This document shows positions 58,680 through 64,000 of a DNA stretch of 64,000 nucleotides, piece by piece. The notes below the pieces were generated by a model, which saw only the letters and a program-made list of their open reading frames with translations, was not told the origin of the DNA and made no database searches. Location of the stretch: positions 30,393-94,392 of the forward strand of contig JALQUB010000071.1 in NCBI GenBank assembly GCA_023268635.1, read 5' to 3'. The stretch comes from Pseudomonadales bacterium (GTDB lineage Bacteria > Pseudomonadota > Gammaproteobacteria > Pseudomonadales > Pseudohongiellaceae). Within the stretch, counting starts at the first letter, position 1; the number at the start of each line of letters is the position of its first letter. The position numbers and the translations under genes were made by a program.

Positions 58680-60052
58680 TCGCTAGTGATGAGAGGTGCG
58701 AGTTCGCGTGCGAATTGTTCTATCGATGTGACGCGGCTGACTCTCGTTAAGGATTTGATGAGGGCATTGCGGTCGCGTTCGTCGAGTGCGTCCAGCCTCG
58801 ATGCGAGGTCAGTGGGCCTGAGTTGCGCGGTTTCGCGTTGGGCATGTGTTCGATCGCGCAGCGCATCGAGTAATGATAGGAATCGACCAGCGACGACAAA
58901 GGCGAAGTTGGTATTTTTTATCGGCCCTTGGCGAGCCTCATAGCCTCCCAACGGAAGTCCGCTGATTCTGAAATTTGCGATCTGATCCGCGCTTAGCCAC
59001 GCACCTGCCCCAGCCAGGATTCCCGCACCGAGGGCGCCCAGCATGAAACTGCTGCCGGCGAGTGAGGCGTCCACAAGCGCACCCGCACCAGCGCCGGTCA
59101 GACCCGCGGTCAGCGCGAGCCGTTTACGATCCAATCCCCAGATTACCCATTTTTCGGTGTCGAAGAGTTCCCCTTCTAAAGGAAGCTCATCGATTTCGCT
59201 GTCGAGATGATAATACGCATAGATTTCTTTTAAGCGCCTGTGCGCCGCATTTTCGATCGCGGCCATTTCGGCACGGTAGCGTTTCTCCAGCACCGGTTTA
59301 AGCGCTTCGGCTTGCATCTTACTCAGTGTTTGCTGTGAAAGTTGGTAGTTACTCAGCTGGAGCAAGAGCTCGGCAAGTAGTTGGGTCGATTGCTGTTGTT
59401 GTTCGAGTTCCTGTTCCGAATAAAGTGCGCGCACGCGATTAATCTCCGCTCGCCATTGAGGGGCGATCACCGCAAATGCCTCGAGGATTTCATCGCGTCT
59501 CAGTCGATCGGCTAACATCGGATTGAAGACCCGGACGACTTTGAAATACTGGCCGAGCGCTTGTTGCCAAACGTCGATATAGGCGTGTGATTCGATGGGG
59601 TTGATCAACGCCATGCTCGGCTTACCAGTCCAGCGGAGGATTTCCATTTCCGCCTCGTAGTCTGGGTTGTAAGGACGAGAACCGTCGACCACATATAATA
59701 TCGCGGCGCCTCGCATGATCGGCTCGAGCAGGGCGACTTCATCGGGAAACGACTTTCGGCATGCCTCCGATTGCACGAATTCTCTCACCGCCGATAGGCG
59801 CTGATCTGCGCTTTCGGCGTGTTCTTGCAGCCATGAGAGTGCGGCGGTCGGGCGCTGGAAGCCCGGCGTGTCGATGAGCGTATAGCCGGCATCACCGAGA
59901 GTTATGTCGAGGCTCTCGGCATTCTTCGTGGTGCCGCTGCGGCTCGATATTTCGATTGCATCGTTCTGCGCGAGAGCGGCGACAATGGAAGACTTGCCCT
60001 TATTTGGATGACCGACGACGGCGAACGCGGGTTTCTCAATGTTCATATTCAT
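58676..60052 (-). CDS. GTPase with DUF3482 domain
   Basis: A 458-residue protein with an Era/TrmE-like GTPase domain: G1 GHPNKGKSS, G3 DTPG and a G4-like INPIE (not the canonical NKxD). The C-terminal DUF3482 region includes hydrophobic, glycine-rich stretches (LTAGLTGAGAGALVDASLAG and MLGALGAGILAGAGAWL) that may insert in the membrane. I set the start at the ATG 60052, which overlaps the stop of the DUF2868 gene by 4 nt; a longer frame lies inside that gene. The two families commonly occur together and may form a membrane complex. Function unknown. Confidence 0.87.
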   Translation of the reverse strand: MNMNIEKPAFAVVGHPNKGKSSIVAALAQNDAIEISSRSGTTKNAESLDITLGDAGYTLIDTPGFQRPTAALSWLQEHAESADQRLSAVREFVQSEACRKSFPDEVALLEPIMRGAAILYVVDGSRPYNPDYEAEMEILRWTGKPSMALINPIESHAYIDVWQQALGQYFKVVRVFNPMLADRLRRDEILEAFAVIAPQWRAEINRVRALYSEQELEQQQQSTQLLAELLLQLSNYQLSQQTLSKMQAEALKPVLEKRYRAEMAAIENAAHRRLKEIYAYYHLDSEIDELPLEGELFDTEKWVIWGLDRKRLALTAGLTGAGAGALVDASLAGSSFMLGALGAGILAGAGAWLSADQIANFRISGLPLGGYEARQGPIKNTNFAFVVAGRFLSLLDALRDRTHAQRETAQLRPTDLASRLDALDERDRNALIKSLTRVSRVTSIEQFARELAPLITSD

Positions 60053-61173
60053 TCGCTGGCCTCTACGAGAGAGAGGGGGAGGCAGTGTTTCTTTGTCGCA
60101 CAAAAACGTCGCCATTCTAGTACATGGGTCTTGCGGGGAGGGGTTAACTCATTATCGAGCCAATCAATCGGAGCCAGGTAGACGTCGGCCTCGTCCGCGA
60201 TAAAGTCGGCGAGCTCGCCGAGTGGTGGCTCCCAGCTCCGCACGAGGAAGACTATCGGCTGGTTCTTCCCATCGAGTGAGTCTCGAAACAGCGCCAGGGT
60301 CGGCGTGGAGGGGCGTGGATAGGTTGCTGACACAGAGAGCCGCCGACCGATGCTGTCGAGTAGGGTCGTCGGTGTGTGCGCCCAGTCAATAAGGATTGCG
60401 CCAGGAGCGATATTAGTCACACTGTCCGCGAACTGATCAGCTTGATGCATAGAGGCTGTCACTGCAGGGTCTAAATTGAGCGACTGTTTGGCGTTTGCTT
60501 CCGATGCGCTTAACTGACGTAAGCGTTGCCGTGCGAAGCACAAGAGTAGCACTCTGGGAATAAGGCTGTAGCTTAGTTGAGCGGCGAGTAGGAATCGCCA
60601 CCAATGTCCGAGGTAGGCACCTTGCTCCGGAGTGTCGGCGAGTCGAAAATCCTGCGTCTCAGAGAGCATCGAAAGAGAGGGCAAGGCTTCTTGCCAGAAA
60701 GACCAAGGCGTGGAAAGCAGCTCCAGAGAGGGTAGTAATGCGGCGGCATCGAGTAGCGTGCTGCGCCAAACAAAACTGACATCGCTCGTTAGCAGCAATA
60801 AAATGAAGCCCAGCAACGTGCCGACGGCGAATGCCAGGATGATGAGTTGGCTGAGATAGAACAGACTAGCGCGTTGTCGCTTCTGTTCGAGAGTGCTTGT
60901 CAGCGTTGGATAAAAACGCATTGGAATAATGCGTAACTTGATGAGCAAGGAAGCAACGCCGCTGCTTCTGCCTAACAGCAAGAGCACGAGCGTGGTGAGG
61001 AAACTCAGTGCTGGCAGCAGCGCGAAAAGCAAGAGAGAGAATAGCAGATTCACACGGCCATAATCGTCGCCGCTGAGGATGCTCGTGCTCGCGGTCGCTC
61101 CAATCGCCGTCGCGACGGCGGCAAAGAGAGGCGCGAGTTGGATTAAGTGAGGACCTTGCACATTCGCTTGCAC
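60049..61173 (-). CDS. DUF2868 family membrane protein
   Basis: A 374-residue protein with about four membrane segments (near 15-32, 43-68, 108-130 and 190-215) and a C-terminal soluble domain with FLVRSWEPPLGELADFIADE. It matches the DUF2868 type found directly upstream of DUF3482 GTPases; the pair overlaps by ATGA here. The role is unknown. It begins 30 nt downstream of the grxC gene on the same strand. Confidence 0.82.
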   Translation of the reverse strand: MQANVQGPHLIQLAPLFAAVATAIGATASTSILSGDDYGRVNLLFSLLLFALLPALSFLTTLVLLLLGRSSGVASLLIKLRIIPMRFYPTLTSTLEQKRQRASLFYLSQLIILAFAVGTLLGFILLLLTSDVSFVWRSTLLDAAALLPSLELLSTPWSFWQEALPSLSMLSETQDFRLADTPEQGAYLGHWWRFLLAAQLSYSLIPRVLLLCFARQRLRQLSASEANAKQSLNLDPAVTASMHQADQFADSVTNIAPGAILIDWAHTPTTLLDSIGRRLSVSATYPRPSTPTLALFRDSLDGKNQPIVFLVRSWEPPLGELADFIADEADVYLAPIDWLDNELTPPRKTHVLEWRRFCATKKHCLPLSLVEASE

Positions 61174-61203
61174 GGCGATTCCCTGGGGACTCGATAGTGT
61201 TGA

Positions 61204-61461
61204 CTAATTATTCGCGACGAGATTGGCGAAGTCACCACTCGCCATGGCAGCTGTCAATTCGCGATAGCCACCGACCGAGACGTCGCCAACGAAGATTTGT
61301 GGCACAGTACGCTGACCTGATTTGCGCATGATATCCATCATGAGTGCTTGGTCGCCTTCCATATTCACTTCTCGGTATTGGTAGTTCTTGCTCTTGAGGA
61401 GTTGTTTGGCAGCGGAGCAAAAGCTGCAAAGGTTCTTGGTGTAAACGATAATATCGGCCAT
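61204..61461 (-). CDS. grxC: Glutaredoxin 3
   Basis: An 85-residue thiol-disulfide oxidoreductase, the normal GrxC length. The active site is C-S-F-C (NLCSFC) instead of the usual CPYC, with TVPQIF (cis-Pro) and GGYRELT intact. It reduces glutathione-mixed disulfides or protein disulfides. The ATG at 61461 gives the canonical MADIIVYTK start; an upstream in-frame ATG would add 11 residues. Confidence 0.9.
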   Translation of the reverse strand: MADIIVYTKNLCSFCSAAKQLLKSKNYQYREVNMEGDQALMMDIMRKSGQRTVPQIFVGDVSVGGYRELTAAMASGDFANLVANN

Positions 61462-61544
61462 CGGAAATTCCATCATCTGATCTTGATAAAACACTGTGTT
61501 CCCGCGCAGTGTAGCGGTCTGTGCTGGTATTGTAACGTAGGCCT

Positions 61545-62927
61545 TTATCGCAGTCTGCGTGCTTGGTATTTGCGGCCTTTGATCTTGCCCTCCTGCAGGA
61601 TGCGTAAAGCGACTTTGGCATCAGTCTGGGCTATAGCGACATAGCTTAGCTTGTCGAGCACGTTAATCTTGCCAATGGCATTTCCCTCAATTTCACGCGT
61701 TGCAGTGAGCGCACCCAAGAGATCTCCTGGGCGCAATTTGTCGCGCTTTCCTCCACCTATACTAAGAGTCACCATGGGCGGGTAGAGTTTGAATGGGGCA
61801 GCTGCAGGAAGTTCGTCGGTGGGGCTCAGGGGCGTCGACGAGCCTTGGTAGCTGGCGATGGAAGAGAGGCGATTCTCTTCGGAAGGCAGCACGAGACTCA
61901 CCGCGAGCCCTTCGCGTCCTGCACGCCCTGTGCGCCCTATGCGGTGAATATGCACCTCGGGATCCGCGCTGAGATCGAAATTGATCACGAGATCTAGGCC
62001 GCCGATATCGAGGCCACGGGCGGCGACATCGGTGGCGACGAGGATTGAGCTGCTCTGATTCGAAAATTGGATGAGCGTGCGATCGCGCTGGTACTGCTCC
62101 ATATCACCATGCAACGCCAATGCGTGTAAGTCTTTTCCCCAGAGGTCGTCTTTGAGTTGTTCACACTGGTGTTTCTGATTGCAGAAGATGAGTGTGGATT
62201 CAGGACGGTGAGCGGCGAGCAGGCGGCTCACCAGCTCTAAACGATCGCCGCGATCTACGGAATAGAATTTCTGCGTGATTTGCGAGTTCGATTCATTCGC
62301 ATCGACACGAATATCGATGGGATCACTCTGAAATTCATTACTCAGGCTCGCAATCTCGTCGGGGTAAGTCGCCGAGAAGAGTAATGTTTGGCGTGAAGCG
62401 GGAAGGTAGTCATCAATGTCATCGATGTCGTCGATGAAGCCCATGCCGAGCATTCGGTCAGCCTCGTCGAGCACCAAGGTCTCGACTCGATCGACTTTTA
62501 ATGTCTCTTTGTTGAGGTGTTTGAGGAGTCTGCCCGGTGTGCCTACAACAATGTGTGGCGCGCGTTTGAGCGAGGCGAGCTGTGGTCCCATCGGCCTGCC
62601 ACCGCACAGGGTCAGCGTTTTGACATTGGGTATTCCTCGCGCGAGGCGCCTAATCTCCTCAGCAACTTGCTCGGCTAACTCTCGCGTCGGGCAGAGGATT
62701 AGTGCCTGCGTATGGTAGGCCGTTTCATCGAGCCGATTGAGTAGGCTGATGGCGAAGGCTGCCGTCTTGCCGCTGCCTGTTTTGGCTTGCGCGAGTAGGT
62801 CACGCCCTTCCAGAAGGCAGGGGAGGCTTTGCGCCTGCACGGGTGTCATGGCTTCGTAATTTAGCGCGGCGATGGCGCTGAGAATTTCTTGTCGAAGCGG
62901 CAAGGTCGAGAATGAAGTCTGGGTCAC
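61545..62927 (-). CDS. dbpA: ATP-dependent RNA helicase DbpA
   Basis: A 460-residue DEAD-box helicase with motifs QAKTGSGKTAAF (I), PTRELAEQV (Ia), GTPGRLLKH (Ib), VLDEADRM (II), FSATYP (III) and HIHRIGRTGRAGREG (VI). The C-terminal DbpA RNA-binding domain is present (LSIGGGKRDKLRPGDLLGAL; GKINVLDKLSYVAIA), so it should recognise 23S rRNA hairpin 92 during 50S assembly. An acidic IDDIDDIDDY sits after motif II. It is monocistronic, 83 nt from grxC. Confidence 0.95.
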   Translation of the reverse strand: MTQTSFSTLPLRQEILSAIAALNYEAMTPVQAQSLPCLLEGRDLLAQAKTGSGKTAAFAISLLNRLDETAYHTQALILCPTRELAEQVAEEIRRLARGIPNVKTLTLCGGRPMGPQLASLKRAPHIVVGTPGRLLKHLNKETLKVDRVETLVLDEADRMLGMGFIDDIDDIDDYLPASRQTLLFSATYPDEIASLSNEFQSDPIDIRVDANESNSQITQKFYSVDRGDRLELVSRLLAAHRPESTLIFCNQKHQCEQLKDDLWGKDLHALALHGDMEQYQRDRTLIQFSNQSSSILVATDVAARGLDIGGLDLVINFDLSADPEVHIHRIGRTGRAGREGLAVSLVLPSEENRLSSIASYQGSSTPLSPTDELPAAAPFKLYPPMVTLSIGGGKRDKLRPGDLLGALTATREIEGNAIGKINVLDKLSYVAIAQTDAKVALRILQEGKIKGRKYQARRLR

Positions 62928-63020
62928 TGGCGGCTGCTCTTAGCTTGGGGTCAGGCATGATAGCAGAGCCAAGGGTGGGCGAGCACTTCGGCTGAGAGCT
63001 CTGGAGAGAATTAGGCACAA

Positions 63021-63049
63021 AAAAAGGGAGACGTAATGTCTCCCTTTTT
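63021..63049. terminator. Bidirectional terminator between dbpA and TonB receptor
   Basis: A 12-bp stem made of AAAAAGGGAGAC and GTCTCCCTTTTT (63021-63032 and 63038-63049) with a 5-nt loop and A/T runs on both sides. It ends the receptor transcript (minus), 44 nt after its stop codon. Confidence 0.9.
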
Positions 63050-63092
63050 CTGCGTTCAAATCCTTGGCCCTGCCGAGGCGGGGCCAAGCGAT

Positions 63093-64000
63093 TTAGAAGT
63101 CTACGCGAACTCGCGCGTAGTAGAACGCACCTTCCATACCCCATGGAGTGCTACCAGTGTACAGGTTGCCTGAACCGATAGTGCCGTCGAGGTTAGTCTG
63201 ATCAAGTGCACCTTCTTCGTCGAATGCATTGTTCGCACCGACTACGAATGTGTAGTTGTCGTTCCACGTATAAGCTGCTTCGAGGTCGACAACGTTTTTG
63301 CCGCTGTAGCAGTTATCAGTGTTGAAACCACAGTTGATCGTGTAGTTAGTACCGTTGACTCCACGGTCTGTAGTGTCGCCACTCCAGTTAGAGTCGATCC
63401 AGTCGTCGTAAGTACGCAGACGAGCGAGGAAACGGAAGTCGTTGATGAAGTGGTTATAAGTAAATACGCCGCGGTTTGCTGGGTTCTGGTTTTCCAGGCC
63501 AACAACACGGTTGCGGTTTACTTCAGAACCCGCGTTATCAACAGTAGTCTCAGTCCAGTTCCATGCAGCAACGAGCGTACCGTTACCCATGTCACCGAGA
63601 TCGAGGTTGTAAGTACCAACGAGGTCTATGCCCTCAGTAGTAGTTGCGAAGTCATTCGTGTAGAAAGACACTGAGCTGAGGTCAGCCGCTCCTGGAACAC
63701 CAAGCTCTTGCAAGCAGAGTGCGAGGTTGCCGACTGGGTTAGCTCGAGCGCCAGGACAGGCAATACCGTCAGGCACTGGACGGCCTGCGATGTTGATTGT
63801 ACCTGTTGCCGCGATGCGGTCTTCCAGCTCGATGTTGAAGTAGTCAAGAGTCACATTGAAGTCGCTTGTCACGTCCCAGACAAAACCCGCTGAGAAGTTA
63901 GAGGCATCTTCAGGCTTAAGCTGTTGAGCGCCTAGGTAACCAGCGATTGGGTTTGTTGGTGGGATTTGACCACGCTGCTGCAGCTCACCATTTACGGTGA
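63093..64000 (-). CDS. TonB-dependent receptor, C-terminal part (cut by window)
   Basis: The last ~302 residues of a TonB-dependent outer-membrane receptor; the frame is open from the right edge. Barrel motifs include LKPEDASNFSAGFVWDVTSDF (family signature of an outer-membrane strand), DYFNIELEDRI, YTWNDNYTFVVGANNAFDE and the typical C-terminus ending FYYARVRVDF with terminal Phe. The plug domain lies outside the window. These receptors import siderophores, cobalamin or carbohydrates; the missing part would decide. INCGFNTDNC may be a surface disulfide. Confidence 0.93.
   Translation of the reverse strand, partial: TVNGELQQRGQIPPTNPIAGYLGAQQLKPEDASNFSAGFVWDVTSDFNVTLDYFNIELEDRIAATGTINIAGRPVPDGIACPGARANPVGNLALCLQELGVPGAADLSSVSFYTNDFATTTEGIDLVGTYNLDLGDMGNGTLVAAWNWTETTVDNAGSEVNRNRVVGLENQNPANRGVFTYNHFINDFRFLARLRTYDDWIDSNWSGDTTDRGVNGTNYTINCGFNTDNCYSGKNVVDLEAAYTWNDNYTFVVGANNAFDEEGALDQTNLDGTIGSGNLYTGSTPWGMEGAFYYARVRVDF

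Overview
The window is a continuous, gene-dense stretch of a Gram-negative chromosome, most likely a heterotrophic, probably marine gammaproteobacterium. The evidence is a TonB-dependent receptor, TolC/HlyD and RND-type export, lipoproteins with lipoboxes, a TAXI-type TRAP transporter, PQQ and DAACS systems, and gammaproteobacterial-type tag, fpr, grxC, dbpA and modABC. No species marker is present, so the lineage is inference. Both ends cut genes: a TRAP permease at the left and a TonB receptor at the right.

Layout: 1-2.5 kb, TAXI-TRAP uptake operon (minus). 2.5-8.6 kb, a five-gene minus-strand unit (ABC ATPase, ABC-2 permease, PDZ protein, two exported FG-GAP propeller proteins) in which every junction is a 4-nt stop/start overlap. 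8.6-11.7 kb, an M16 metallopeptidase lipoprotein. 12-19.5 kb, a plus-strand efflux operon (TolC-like, HlyD-like, MacB-like ATPase and permease) ending in an exported amidase. 19.6-28.1 kb, a plus-strand block: a thermostable-hemolysin-family protein, an AMP-forming ligase, a heme-oxygenase-like putative diiron oxidase, an SDR and a periplasmic helical-repeat protein, then a two-component system, a cupredoxin-like protein, an FTR1-type iron permease and a putative porin. I regard this as the best candidate for an undescribed system: a small-molecule pathway next to iron uptake and a sensor.

28-41 kb: fpr, a dicarboxylate/amino-acid symporter, an MMPL/LolA-like/outer-membrane-barrel lipid-transport triad, a DUF4156 lipoprotein, then a run of redox and catabolic genes (FAD-linked hydroxyacid dehydrogenase, SDR, nitroreductase, pseudo-receiver, exported FAH-family hydrolase), followed by VOC and tag on the minus strand. 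41.7-45 kb: a PQQ dehydrogenase with two YceI proteins. 45.4-47.3 kb: an MFS exporter and a DUF2721 protein.

47.4-49.5 kb is the most unusual DNA. A tRNA-Arg(UCG) promoter plus tRNA is duplicated; the first copy is broken in its T-loop by about 80 bp made of four consecutive hairpins. The intact tRNA is followed by an alpha/beta hydrolase and a lone organomercurial-lyase (MerB-like) gene, which suggests a small tRNA-linked insertion.

49.5-54.6 kb is a redox/metal cluster: a di-heme peroxidase with a 13-residue His/Met repeat, a Crp/Fnr regulator with an FNR-like palindrome abutting its start codon, a Tat-type multicopper oxidase and an anion-binding-protein-like gene. 54.7-64 kb holds an MFS transporter, modABC, a DUF2868/DUF3482 membrane-GTPase pair, grxC, dbpA and the TonB receptor fragment. 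All functional calls come from reading motifs in the translated sequence; no database search was run.
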